Positions 34,798 to 44,564 of a stretch of 64,000 nt of DNA are shown in pieces (the stretch's first letter is position 1; each line of letters begins with the position of its first letter). Under the pieces are notes generated by a model that did no database searches, was not told the origin of the DNA, and worked only from the letters and a program-made list of their open reading frames with translations. Position numbers and translations under genes: made by a program. This DNA comes from Mariniblastus fucicola (lineage in GTDB: Bacteria > Planctomycetota > Planctomycetia > Pirellulales > Pirellulaceae), in NCBI RefSeq assembly GCF_008087665.1, contig NZ_CP042912.1:868001-932000 (forward strand), read 5' to 3'.

Positions 34798-34939
34798 CGT
34801 TAATTTGGCGAGAATCTGAGGGTTGGTGAAGAGCCTGGGTGATTGCTTCTTTGTTTTCGCTAACCTTGGCGAGTTGAACTTTTCCTGTCGATCTGAAAAA
34901 CTGGAGAGGTCTTTTTCAACGCAGAACATCAGGTCCAAA

Positions 34940-37402
34940 ATGTCACGTCAACGACAATCAAGAAATCGTTTGGATTTCGCAACGCTTGAACCGAAACAAC
35001 TGCTGGCTGGAAACGTCTTCGCCAATCTGAGTGGCGAAGACCTCGTTGTGATCTGCGACAGCAACGACAACTCCGTCGCGATCAACCTCAACGCGTCGGA
35101 CTTGTCACAGTTGGTCCAGGGACAGGATGGGACGCAGGTTCGATTTTCGGATTCGTTGCAGACAGGATTTTCGTCGACGGAACTCTCCGGTTTGTTTGTG
35201 TATGCCAATGACGGGAACGACACCGTCACGGTCGATGCACGAAGCAACACGGTGCGTGGCGGGATGGTTGCTTCGCTGGGTGCGGGCAACGACTCGCTTT
35301 ATGTCAAAGGCGGCGTGTTCGGCGATCAAGCCACGGTGTACGCCGGCGAAGGCGATGACGCGGTCTATTTTGAAGACACATTACTGCAGCAGAACTTTGC
35401 CGTCATTGCTGGCGGTGGAACGGATGTGCTGGGCTTGAACGGCGTGAGTGCGCGAAGCGAAACGCGTTTCTTTGGGCAAACAGGAGAAGACACCGTTCTG
35501 GTTAACGGTACGACTTTTGGGGGGAACGCCTATATCGAGATGGGAGACGGCGATGACCGTTTCGAAACCGTCGGATCAGACTACATGGGACGTATTTCCG
35601 TTCGCGGTCGAATCGATGTGGACACGGCGATGTTCAACGATTCCAACAGCTACGCTTTTAACCCCAACCTGCAAACGATCGAAGCCCAGTCAATGACTCC
35701 GAACGAGAACGGCGCCATTGAGTCGTCGCTCGGACAATTGAAAATGAAATTCATTGACGTCGGACCAGAGTTGCGAAACTATACCGCCAGTTCGATGCAG
35801 GAAGGGATGTCTGATCTGGCTACCGCATTTGAAACTTCGCTGATCCAGTTGGACGTGAACAGCGTGACTCAATACGTCACGGCCGAAGATCCGACGCCCA
35901 GCGTTTCCGTGATGTGGGATCAAGTCGTCCAGGAGGCTGTGATCGTGACCGCACCGGGACCGACGATCGCTTCAAGGGCTTATGCGATGATGCACACTGC
36001 GATGTACGATGCGTGGTCAGCCTATGATGCGGATGCTGTATCCACCGGCTTGAACGATCAGCTCCAGCGTCCCGAATCAGAGAACACTGAATCGAACAAG
36101 AAGGCTGCGATGAGTTTTGCGGCGTATCGAGTCCTGGAGGATCTGTTCGCTGACCAGTCGCAATCGTTCGAAAACTTGATGCGCCAGCTTGGGCTTAATC
36201 CGGCAAATCAAAGCGACGACGTGACGACACCTGCAGGGATCGGCAATCGTATGGCAGAGGTTCTGCTGGAAAGTCGACATGAAGATGGTTCAAACCAGTT
36301 GGGCGACGATCCGTCCGGCGACGCTGGCGTAGCGTATTCGGATATCTCGGGGTATGAGTCAGTCAATGTTGCCGGCAACCTGACCGAAATTGATTCGTGG
36401 AGCCCCGAACTGGTGCCGATCGATGCAATTCCTGGAACGGAGATTCGCACGCAGCAATTTTTGACGCCGCACTGGGGCGGTGTGACCACGTTTGCTCCTG
36501 GAACGTCAGAGGACTTTCTTCCCGAGGCACCGGAGCCCTTTTTGCTGGTCGATGCAACCGTTGATCTGGATGCCAAAACGATCACCCTGGAAAACAACAC
36601 GGTGCTGGATATCGATCGCAGCTTGATTGGCGACATCATCAATCCTGCTTTCGTTGCCCAAGCCGAAGAGGTGATTGCTTACAGCGCGAATTTGACCGAT
36701 GAACACAAGTTGATCGCCGAGTTCTGGGAAGACGGTGGAGGGACTTCTTTCCCGCCGGGCACGTTCATGACGTTTGGCCAGTTTGTGTCAGCTCGCGACA
36801 ACAATTCGACAGACCTGGACGCCCAAATGTTTTTCACCCTCAGTAACGCGATTTTCGATGCTGGCGTAGCGACTTGGGAAGCGAAGACTCACTATGACTA
36901 TACCCGTCCGGTGCGAGCGATTCGCGAGCTTGGTGAGCTGGGGCTGATCGGAAACTTTGATGCTGAACTTGATGGTTTTGCAATCGAAGCGTGGAGTCCG
37001 GAAGGAGGCACGCAAACCATTTTGGCGACGGACTTCTTGACATATCAAACTCCGGGTTCGGATCCTTCTCCTCCGTTCGCCGAGTACACTTCTGGGCATA
37101 GTGCGTTCAGTGCAGCCGGCGCGGCCGTGTTGCAGATGTTTACTGGCAGCGATGAGTTTGGTGCTTCGGTTTCATTTGACGCCAGCTCGTCCCGATTTGA
37201 GCCGGGCGTCACGCCATTGTCAGAGTTGACCCTGACGTGGGATACTTTTTCCGCCGCCGCGGATGAGGCCGGGCTTTCACGGCTATATGGAGGAATTCAC
37301 TTCACCGATGGCGACCTCAACGGTCGCACACTGGGAGCTTCGGTTGCAGAGCGTGTTATTGAGCAAGCCGGGTACTTTATCGACGGCACGATCGTCACTT
37401 AA
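34940..37402 (+). CDS. Surface vanadium-haloperoxidase/PAP2-like protein with LEPKQLLA leader
   Basis: Predicted exported or surface protein (820 aa). Seen: basic leader with the planctomycetal motif LEPKQLLA (residues 16-23); a repetitive beta region (about 25-290) with NDGNDTVTV, GAGNDSLYV, GEGDDAVYF, GDGDDRFE, resembling RTX calcium-binding turns; then a helical vanadium-haloperoxidase/PAP2 domain with KTHYDYTRP (K649, R656), SGHSAFSAAG (H720) and SRLYGGIHF (R781, H787). These are the vanadate/phosphate-binding residues. Expected to be a vanadium haloperoxidase or acid phosphatase. Start: ATG 34940 gives the motif its usual distance from the N-terminus; an upstream ATG at 34823 would add 39 unlikely residues. 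Convergent with the next gene, 8 bp apart. Confidence 0.88.
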   Translation: MSRQRQSRNRLDFATLEPKQLLAGNVFANLSGEDLVVICDSNDNSVAINLNASDLSQLVQGQDGTQVRFSDSLQTGFSSTELSGLFVYANDGNDTVTVDARSNTVRGGMVASLGAGNDSLYVKGGVFGDQATVYAGEGDDAVYFEDTLLQQNFAVIAGGGTDVLGLNGVSARSETRFFGQTGEDTVLVNGTTFGGNAYIEMGDGDDRFETVGSDYMGRISVRGRIDVDTAMFNDSNSYAFNPNLQTIEAQSMTPNENGAIESSLGQLKMKFIDVGPELRNYTASSMQEGMSDLATAFETSLIQLDVNSVTQYVTAEDPTPSVSVMWDQVVQEAVIVTAPGPTIASRAYAMMHTAMYDAWSAYDADAVSTGLNDQLQRPESENTESNKKAAMSFAAYRVLEDLFADQSQSFENLMRQLGLNPANQSDDVTTPAGIGNRMAEVLLESRHEDGSNQLGDDPSGDAGVAYSDISGYESVNVAGNLTEIDSWSPELVPIDAIPGTEIRTQQFLTPHWGGVTTFAPGTSEDFLPEAPEPFLLVDATVDLDAKTITLENNTVLDIDRSLIGDIINPAFVAQAEEVIAYSANLTDEHKLIAEFWEDGGGTSFPPGTFMTFGQFVSARDNNSTDLDAQMFFTLSNAIFDAGVATWEAKTHYDYTRPVRAIRELGELGLIGNFDAELDGFAIEAWSPEGGTQTILATDFLTYQTPGSDPSPPFAEYTSGHSAFSAAGAAVLQMFTGSDEFGASVSFDASSSRFEPGVTPLSELTLTWDTFSAAADEAGLSRLYGGIHFTDGDLNGRTLGASVAERVIEQAGYFIDGTIVT

Positions 37403-37410
37403 GACCGCGA

Positions 37411-40400
37411 CTATTTTGGTTTTCGCAGTGACATCAGATAGTCCACCAAATCGATGAGCTCCTGTTCGCTGAACTCCCTGATCAGGTCCGCCGGCATCAA
37501 CGAAAGCTTGAGTCGTTTTTGTTGCTCGATTTCGTCCGCGTCGATCTCGTGAACGATCCCGTTGATATCTTTCACGGTCGTCGTCGCGTCGGTTTTCGTC
37601 AGCAACAGTCCTGAAACGATCTCGCCGTCGTCTTTCGCAATCAACCAGTTCTCGTAGTTGTGGCTGATTCCGGCCGACGGAAACAGAATCGATTCAAACA
37701 TTGCTTCCCGAGAAAGCTTGCTTCCTATTTCGCTCAGGTCCGGTCCGATTTCGACTCCTTTGCCGTTAACAACATGGCACTTGGCACAGGTTCCGACGCC
37801 AGCGAAAATCGCTTCGCCTTTCCTGTTGTCGCCGGAACGCTTCAGCAGATCTGCGATCGCAGGCAGTGGCTTCGCGTCTTTGAATGGCGGCAACGGGAAG
37901 TGCTTGGCCGCCGCGTCTCGAATGTAGCCCCAAGGCGCGCTGTGAAGTGTGGCAGCGATGACAGGTTCCAGCTCCGGATCGTTTTTGCCGTTCTGAACTC
38001 GCCACAAAAGATCGCCGGCGCCTGAACTGGTTTTGCCAAGAGCCCGAACTGCGGCGACGCGACGCTCCATTGGTTTGTCCTTGCCGTCCGAGAATCCGGC
38101 CAGCACGTGTCCACCCTCCCTGACGCCACAGCGAACCAACGCGTTGACATAACGGGCAAACTGCTCGTCACCTGATGTCACCAACGCGCGTTGCACCATT
38201 CCCAGCTTTTTTCGCCGCATCAAAATCGCCATGGCATCCGCTCCGACTTTTTTATCCGAGTTTTCTAGTGCGATGCTCAAGAGTTTTTTGTCGCGATCGT
38301 CGTCGCCGAAGTTCAGAGCCAGTTCGACAAACTCGGCGTCGTCGCAGTTCGACATGATTTCATCGATGCGAGCAGACTGTTCTGGTGACAACGATTCAAG
38401 CTGGATTCGATTCGTGGACTCGCGAAAGATTACTTTCGGTTTTTGCCCAGGGGTACGCTCAGCGAAAGCAAGTTTGCCAAGCCTCGATTCAGCGTCGCGC
38501 TGTGATGATTCGGAACACAGCGACTTGATAAAATCGAAGGCTCGAAAGTATCGTAAAACCTGGCTATCCGTCACATCCGGCTGGTTGATGATCTCGATCA
38601 ACAGTTGCGGAGTCTGCCTCCCGCGAGACCGCCACACGATGTCTCGGAACGCAGCGGTAGAGATCTTTCCGTTTTCTTTCGCGACCACCAGCAAGTCCAG
38701 ACAAGCGTCCCAATGGCCTTCTGCGGCAATCCCAAGGGCTTCGAGGTACCAACGATCATCACCATTGTGCTGCATTGCGAGCTGAATCCATTGCTCTGCC
38801 AGATTCGCGGGCTGCATGTCTCTTAGACCCACAGCGATCTCCCGGCGAACCTGAAGGCTCGGGTCAGCGTGATCAATTTTTTTCTCGACTGCATCCACGT
38901 TCAGCTTGCTACTGTATCGACGGCAGAACCGCAGCGTTGCAATTCGAATGTTCGGGTCCGAATCGGCAAGGCCCGTGTCGACGATCGATTCAAGTTTCTC
39001 TTGCGCGTCGGTCACCTCGCCCAGCAACCACATGGCTCGTGCCCGAAACCGTGGGTTAGAGTCGTTCCTCCAGGTTTTCCAGAGAGCGTCGATTACGTCT
39101 GCAGGCTTGTTCTTCTGGATGAAAGACCAGGCAAGAAAACGCCGTGATTGATTCGGGCTCTTGAGCCATTCAATCGCTGACTCATTGGTTAGCCGATCTG
39201 CAAACGACCAGGCTGTGCCAGTGCCCTTTGCGAATACACGAAACAGACGGCCGCGCTGGACGTCTCGCATTCGATGTCCGCCAACCCCGGGATCGTACCA
39301 GTCGGCAACGATCAAGGTTCCGTGGGGAGCAATGCAAACATCTGACGGTCGAAACCACTGATTTTTTTTCGCCCCGTCGACCATGTTGACGGTAGACGCC
39401 TGATACCCTGCCCCGTCATTTTCAACCGGATAGCTGCGAACGATGTTTGGGCCTGCATCGCAGTGGATAATCTGATTTCGGAAGACTTCAGGCAAAGCGT
39501 CGCCTTCGTACAGGCAGATTCCTGTCGGCGATCCGGCACCTGTTTGAAGCAAGTTGGGGATCACTCCAGGGTCGTTTAGATGCCAGTGTTTGAGCGGTAC
39601 TTCGCTGTGCATGCCCGTGCGATTGGACCGCCATCCGCTGCCATCAGTTTCATCGCGATAGCCATAGTTTCCGTACGGCATCACGTAGTTGATGCGCGTC
39701 GACCGGTTTCCGTCGTCATCGTTGTCGGACTGCCAAAGCGTACCGAATGAGTCCACACAGACTTCCCAGTTATTACGGAAATTCCAAGCCAGTGTTTCGA
39801 ATTCACTTCCATCAAGATTGCAACGAAAAACCATACCCTGTTGGTATGGCCGAATCGAATCCTTGACGACATTGCCTGCTCGGTCGACGATCGGTTCGCC
39901 TTGCGCATCGCAGATCTGTTTGCCTTCGTTACCAAAGTTAAAATACAGTTTGCCGTCTGGCCCAAAAACAAACGCATGAATGCCGTGGTCATGCTGTGTA
40001 CCGCCGATGCCCGTGAAGAGAATTTCTTTGCGGTCAGCTTTCAGGTCGCCATCGTCATCGATCAGATAGAACACTGAATCGTTCGCCGACACGATGACTC
40101 GATTTCCAAGCACGCAGATTCCATGAGCCGAATCCACATCGCGGCCTTGATAGAAGACGCGCGTTTCATCGGCCTTTCCATCGCCGTCGGAGTCTTCGAC
40201 GATGATGATACGATCGCCTTCGGTTCGTTCAGGGATGTCTCCGTTGGCGATTTTTTGCCGATAGTTGATGACCTCGCAAACCCAGACTCGGCCGGAGTGA
40301 TCGACGTCGATATTCGTAGGGTTCGCGAGTAGCGGTTCCGCCGCAAAAAGCGTAACGTCGAGTTCCGGGTGAACGTCGAATTGTGACGTGGAAAGTTCGG

Positions 40401-40482
40401 GGCGGTGCTGACCGTCTTGAGCGAATCCGTTGGTGCCATGCGTGAGCACGACCACCGCCAGAAAGAATAAGTAGAGTCTCAC
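37411..40482 (-). CDS. PVC-type membrane-bound dehydrogenase with CxxCH heme domain
   Basis: Predicted exported c-type cytochrome fusion (1023 aa), typical of Planctomycetes/Verrucomicrobia. Seen: signal peptide LYLFFLAVVVLTHGTNGFAQ; a beta-propeller dehydrogenase-like domain (about 30-420) with NIDVDHSGRVWVCEVINYR, GVGGHRMRDVQRGRLFR; HEAT-like helical repeats (about 430-880), for example ARAMWLLGEVTDAQEKLESI; and a C-terminal cytochrome c domain with CAKCH (C899, C902, H903) and a candidate distal ligand in FSEQELIDLVDYLM. One covalent heme is expected. Start: GTG 40480-40482 precedes the signal peptide directly. These proteins are thought to work in sugar or carbohydrate oxidation with electron transfer; the substrate here is unknown. 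Confidence 0.92.
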   Translation of the reverse strand: MRLYLFFLAVVVLTHGTNGFAQDGQHRPELSTSQFDVHPELDVTLFAAEPLLANPTNIDVDHSGRVWVCEVINYRQKIANGDIPERTEGDRIIIVEDSDGDGKADETRVFYQGRDVDSAHGICVLGNRVIVSANDSVFYLIDDDGDLKADRKEILFTGIGGTQHDHGIHAFVFGPDGKLYFNFGNEGKQICDAQGEPIVDRAGNVVKDSIRPYQQGMVFRCNLDGSEFETLAWNFRNNWEVCVDSFGTLWQSDNDDDGNRSTRINYVMPYGNYGYRDETDGSGWRSNRTGMHSEVPLKHWHLNDPGVIPNLLQTGAGSPTGICLYEGDALPEVFRNQIIHCDAGPNIVRSYPVENDGAGYQASTVNMVDGAKKNQWFRPSDVCIAPHGTLIVADWYDPGVGGHRMRDVQRGRLFRVFAKGTGTAWSFADRLTNESAIEWLKSPNQSRRFLAWSFIQKNKPADVIDALWKTWRNDSNPRFRARAMWLLGEVTDAQEKLESIVDTGLADSDPNIRIATLRFCRRYSSKLNVDAVEKKIDHADPSLQVRREIAVGLRDMQPANLAEQWIQLAMQHNGDDRWYLEALGIAAEGHWDACLDLLVVAKENGKISTAAFRDIVWRSRGRQTPQLLIEIINQPDVTDSQVLRYFRAFDFIKSLCSESSQRDAESRLGKLAFAERTPGQKPKVIFRESTNRIQLESLSPEQSARIDEIMSNCDDAEFVELALNFGDDDRDKKLLSIALENSDKKVGADAMAILMRRKKLGMVQRALVTSGDEQFARYVNALVRCGVREGGHVLAGFSDGKDKPMERRVAAVRALGKTSSGAGDLLWRVQNGKNDPELEPVIAATLHSAPWGYIRDAAAKHFPLPPFKDAKPLPAIADLLKRSGDNRKGEAIFAGVGTCAKCHVVNGKGVEIGPDLSEIGSKLSREAMFESILFPSAGISHNYENWLIAKDDGEIVSGLLLTKTDATTTVKDINGIVHEIDADEIEQQKRLKLSLMPADLIREFSEQELIDLVDYLMSLRKPK

Positions 40483-40917
40483 AGTAGGCTCACATCATGG
40501 GGAGTTCTTGAGTCAATGGATTCAGTGCGATTGAATCTTCACGATTGAATAGGACAAACCCGTCTCTTGAAACAACTCTGGCTATGAAAATGCCTGAAAT
40601 TCATGAAAAGAGTTTTGCGTCTAGCCGGTTAATGAATTCCGGCATTGATCCTGACGGATTGTGGCAGAATCCTGCTTACGCCGGACCTTAGGGTGCTCTT
40701 TTGGCGGCTGCGTGCTACTGTCGTGCGTCTTCGGCCGAACGTCAGAAGTGGCGCAATCTGAACACCCGGTAGATATGTGAAGTTTTAAGGAAAATTTCGT
40801 TACCAAATCGTTGAAAGGACATTCTGTTCTGCCCACAATGTAGGGTCGAACGAGGGTAATCGATACACCACAGCCACACTTCCGTATCCCCCAAAAAAAC
40901 CTATTGAGGCCAACAAC
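40483..40917. other. Intergenic region upstream of the PEP-CTERM gene, no gene seen
   Basis: About 435 bp between two divergent genes. Short open frames lack motifs and ribosome sites. GCCGGTTAATGAATTCCGGC (40624-40643) is a small palindrome. The final 120 bp is probably the leader of the 40918 gene. Confidence 0.5.
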
Positions 40918-41562
40918 ATGAATAAACAGAACGATTCGTCCAGTGTGAACAAAAAAAGATGGGCAGCATATAGCGCAGCGGGTTTAGCTGCGTTGGTATC
41001 TGGTGCTGATTCGGCTGAAGCTGAGATCACACACATCGAAGTTGGGACTACATGGACGACTGACAGTGATTTCTACTACGCGTTGGATGGAAGTGCTGCG
41101 TTGAATTTTTACCACCCTGGTGATCGCGCACTAGTTGGGGTATGGAACGGTGGGTACTACGGAAGCCTCGTTGGTGTGTCGAGTGGAGGCTTCAACTACG
41201 CGTCGAATCTTGCGTCAGGGGTGAATGTTTCAACGCAGGGTTTTCTTGGCTCTGTCTTTGCTGACTTTGCCGATGGCGGTGGGTATACGAACAGCCAGTT
41301 TGTCAATACATCCGGATTTTTCGCGTTTCGTTTCGACGGGGGTGCAGGCCAGCAATTTGGTTGGGGACGCCTCACTGCTGCGGGAGACTCGCCGGTAAAC
41401 ACTTTCACGATCGAAGAGTATGCGTTTGCAGATGTTGGAGAAGCAATCGAAGTAGGTCAGACTGTGTCAGCGGTTCCTGAACCTGGTTCATTGGGATTGC
41501 TCGCACTTGGAGCAGTTGGCGTTCTTGCCAGTCGCCGCAAGAAGCTTGCCTTGGCAAGTTAG
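40918..41562 (+). CDS. PEP-CTERM sorted surface protein
   Basis: Predicted secreted protein (214 aa) processed by an exosortase-like system. Seen: a basic N-terminus and short hydrophobic signal (KKRWAAYSAAGLAALVSGADSAEAE), a Gly/Asn/Tyr/Phe-rich beta domain, and a C-terminal sorting tail VPEPGSLGLLALGAVGVLASRRKK. The three tail parts (PEP, hydrophobic stretch, Arg/Lys cluster) are all present. No exosortase gene lies in the window. The body resembles other PEP-CTERM proteins with FAFRFDGGAGQQFGWGRLT. Terminator directly follows, so it is a single-gene unit. Confidence 0.88.
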   Translation: MNKQNDSSSVNKKRWAAYSAAGLAALVSGADSAEAEITHIEVGTTWTTDSDFYYALDGSAALNFYHPGDRALVGVWNGGYYGSLVGVSSGGFNYASNLASGVNVSTQGFLGSVFADFADGGGYTNSQFVNTSGFFAFRFDGGAGQQFGWGRLTAAGDSPVNTFTIEEYAFADVGEAIEVGQTVSAVPEPGSLGLLALGAVGVLASRRKKLALAS

Positions 41563-41586
41563 TTTGCTTCACGCATTCAAGATTTT

Positions 41587-41621
41587 AAAGTCGCTCGCAA
41601 GTCGCGAGGGACTTTTTTTTT
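41587..41621 (+). terminator. Rho-independent terminator after the 40918 gene
   Basis: AAAGTCGCTCGC (41587-41598) pairs with GCGAGGGACTTT (41604-41615, one mismatch) around a 5-nt loop, with nine T at 41613-41621. It ends 25 bp before the next start. Confidence 0.88.
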
Positions 41622-41645
41622 GTCATGATATTTGGATAGAGTTGT

Positions 41646-44363
41646 ATGGCCGAAGCTAAGAAGAAAGTCCTTTTGATCGGTTGGGACGGAGCGGATTGGG
41701 AACATATCAACCCACTCATGGATGAAGGCCTCTTACCAACTCTGGAAGGGTTGGTAAATGAAGGCACGATGGCAAACTTGGCAACTTTGCAGCCTGTGCT
41801 TTCGCCGATGCTATGGAACTCGGTTGCGACATGCAAATTTGCTGACAAGCACGGCATTCACGGATTTGTCGAACCAGATGAAAATGGCGGTGCTCGGCCC
41901 TATTCCAGTGTTTCACGGAAGACCAAGGCTCTTTGGAATATTTTTTCTCAGAATGGAATTCGATCCAACGTAATCAATTGGTGGGCAAGCCATCCCGCTG
42001 AAAAGATTGATGGATGTGTAGTCAGCAACCTTTTCGGTGGTGTTCGCATTGATCCCGAATCTGGTTGGCAAATTACTCCTGGTACGGTTCATCCCGAGGA
42101 AAAGGAGTCTTTTTATGCACAGATGAAATTCTTTCCAAATGAGATCGGGCAAGAACATATCCTGCCATTCATTCCTCTTGCTGCGGAAATTGACCAGAAG
42201 AAGGACAAGCGTCTAAGTTCATTTGCCAAAACTTTCGCCGAGATGATGACAACTCATTCAGTGGCGACTGGAGTAATGGAGTTGGAGCCGTGGGACTTCA
42301 TGGCCATCTATTACACAGGTATCGACCATTTCTCTCATGGGTTCATGGAATACCATCCGCCGAAACTGCCACGCATTTCGGAAAAGGACTTTGAAATCTA
42401 CAAGGATGTCGTGAAAGGCGCCTATCAGTTTCACGACATGATGCTGGCCAGGATTCTGGAACTGGCTGACGAAAATACAACCATTGTGCTTTGCTCGGAT
42501 CATGGGTTTCAATCTGGCGCCTACCGGCCGCGTGGTACACCTCGTGAACCAGCAGGTCCAGCAGTTTGGCACCGACAATACGGAATCCTCGTAATGAAGG
42601 GGCCCGGCATTAAGAAGGACGAGAGGATTTATGGAGCCAGCCTTATCGATGTTGGACCGACATTGCTGCAGTTGTATGGACTTCCCGTCGGCGACGATAT
42701 GGACGGGCGAGTACTGATTGAAGCTTTCGAGGATCCGGAAGAAACGACAACGATACCTTCGTGGGACGATGTGCCGGGCAATCATGGCATGCCCGACAAA
42801 GAAGAGGTCGTTTCGAATGCCAAATCCGAAGAACTGCTTAAGCAGTTTGTGGCGTTAGGCTACGTTGAGGATTTTGGTGGTGACAAAGAAAAGCAATCCT
42901 TGGCTGCCGATACTGAGGGGAAATACAATCTCTCGCGCTGTTTGATGTGGCAGAATCGTAACGATGAAGCGAAGACGATTTTGGAAGAGCTTCTTGTTCT
43001 GGCGCCCTGGGAAAATCGTTTCATAATCCAGCTCGCTGACTGTTATTTTCGTTGCGGCTATTTGAAGCAAGCTGAAGCGCTAATTGACAAAGCGTTTGAT
43101 CTTGAAAAGACAGTCGTTTTTCAGGCAATCGTGATCTATGCAAAGTTACAGTTTGAGCTGGGCGATGTAGAGAAAGGTATGAAATACCTGACTCTTGCGT
43201 CACGTAGATCTCCTCGATTTCCGAAGCTGCACGCCCAGATCGGCGATGCTTTTTCGTCGCTTCGAAATTGGAAGCAGGCAGAGAAGTCTTACCGGAAAGC
43301 GATCGAGCTTCATCCGGACCTCGCACAAGCCTATCAAGGTTTGGCAAAAGCGAGTCTGCGAATGAACCGAATTGATGATGCGATTGATTCAGCGCTGTCT
43401 GCCGTCGGTCTGGTCCACCGTTTGCCGAAGGCCCACCTGACTCTGGGGATCGCATTGGCGCGGAAAAAGGATTTTGAGAAAGCGACTCTGGCGTTTAAAA
43501 ACGCTGCAAAATTCGCTCCTAAAATGGTGCATCCACATCGCTGGTTGGTTCGTATCTACGAGATGCACGGAGAGCAAGCACTGGCGGACCAGCATCGCAA
43601 ACAGGTTGCACTGCTGAGTAGTTTCCAGGTGGGCGAACGTAAAACGGAAGACGAACGCCGGGGGACGAAGTTTCAGCTGCCAGAAATTGAGGACGAAGCC
43701 ACACGTGAGGAAAGATTGCTCAAGGAGCGACCGTCACCAAATGATCCAGTCGAGGAATCCGGGAAAACGTTTGTACTTGTTTCCGGCCTACCACGTTCCG
43801 GAACGTCGTTGATGATGCAGATGCTCGTGGCCGGGGGGATGGAACCCATCTCTGATGGTGAGCGGGAAGCGGATACTGACAATCCCAAAGGCTACTTCGA
43901 ATGGGAGGCGATCAAACAAATCGGAGAGAAACCGGAGTTGCTCGATGACGACGCGCACGCTGGAAAAGTGCTTAAAACAATTTCCATGCTGTTGGACAAA
44001 ATGCCAAGAAAGCATCGCTATAAAGTTATCTTTATGATGCGACCGCTTTCCGAGATCGCGGCGTCGCAGACGAAGATGATTCAAAGGTTGGGGACGACTG
44101 GGGCGGAGGTCGAAGAAAAACGACTGGTTAGAGAGCTAGCGAGGCATCGAGCCGAGTCAGTAAGCTGGTTGGACAAGGCTCAGAACGTTGAGCACATTCT
44201 TGTCGATTATCCTGCCCTCATTTCGGATCCGGAATCGAGTCTGGAGAAGATCGTTGAGCTTTTGGGCGATGAGTACCTGTCGACTCCGGATCAAATGATC
44301 TCAGCGATCGACAAGTCTTTGTACCGAAACCGAACTGAAGCCAAGGGCGGGAACAAAAACTGA
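41646..44363 (+). CDS. Phosphodiesterase-TPR-sulfotransferase fusion protein
   Basis: Three-part predicted enzyme (905 aa). Seen: an N-terminal type I phosphodiesterase/nucleotide pyrophosphatase (alkaline-phosphatase fold, about 1-370) with VLLIGWDGADWEHINPLM, TGIDHFSHGFMEYH and VLCSDHGFQSGAY as metal-binding motifs; a TPR region (about 415-650) with PWENRFIIQLADCYFRCGY, WKQAEKSYRKAIELHPDLA and AYQGLAKASLRMNRIDDAI; and a sulfotransferase-like domain (about 705-900) with the PAPS 5'-phosphosulfate loop SGLPRSGTS near residue 713 and MMRPLSEIAASQTK. No signal peptide. It could couple release and transfer of sulfate or phosphate groups (inference). ATG 41646 is the sole likely start. Gene stands alone between two terminated PEP-CTERM genes. 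Confidence 0.9.
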   Translation: MAEAKKKVLLIGWDGADWEHINPLMDEGLLPTLEGLVNEGTMANLATLQPVLSPMLWNSVATCKFADKHGIHGFVEPDENGGARPYSSVSRKTKALWNIFSQNGIRSNVINWWASHPAEKIDGCVVSNLFGGVRIDPESGWQITPGTVHPEEKESFYAQMKFFPNEIGQEHILPFIPLAAEIDQKKDKRLSSFAKTFAEMMTTHSVATGVMELEPWDFMAIYYTGIDHFSHGFMEYHPPKLPRISEKDFEIYKDVVKGAYQFHDMMLARILELADENTTIVLCSDHGFQSGAYRPRGTPREPAGPAVWHRQYGILVMKGPGIKKDERIYGASLIDVGPTLLQLYGLPVGDDMDGRVLIEAFEDPEETTTIPSWDDVPGNHGMPDKEEVVSNAKSEELLKQFVALGYVEDFGGDKEKQSLAADTEGKYNLSRCLMWQNRNDEAKTILEELLVLAPWENRFIIQLADCYFRCGYLKQAEALIDKAFDLEKTVVFQAIVIYAKLQFELGDVEKGMKYLTLASRRSPRFPKLHAQIGDAFSSLRNWKQAEKSYRKAIELHPDLAQAYQGLAKASLRMNRIDDAIDSALSAVGLVHRLPKAHLTLGIALARKKDFEKATLAFKNAAKFAPKMVHPHRWLVRIYEMHGEQALADQHRKQVALLSSFQVGERKTEDERRGTKFQLPEIEDEATREERLLKERPSPNDPVEESGKTFVLVSGLPRSGTSLMMQMLVAGGMEPISDGEREADTDNPKGYFEWEAIKQIGEKPELLDDDAHAGKVLKTISMLLDKMPRKHRYKVIFMMRPLSEIAASQTKMIQRLGTTGAEVEEKRLVRELARHRAESVSWLDKAQNVEHILVDYPALISDPESSLEKIVELLGDEYLSTPDQMISAIDKSLYRNRTEAKGGNKN

Positions 44364-44564
44364 TTGGCTGATTTTGCAGGCGACGATTTCCGCATGGTTG
44401 CTATCGCCAAATTTGCCACCTGCGGTACATCGCCCTGAATCACTCTCAGTGAGTTTCGGTTGTGATTTGAATATGAAAATCCGCGACCGATCCGAAAAAA
44501 AATCTGTCCGGTTTAGGCGGCAGCGAAGTCCTATGGAGTAAACAAACTCCAGGGATTCATTGCC

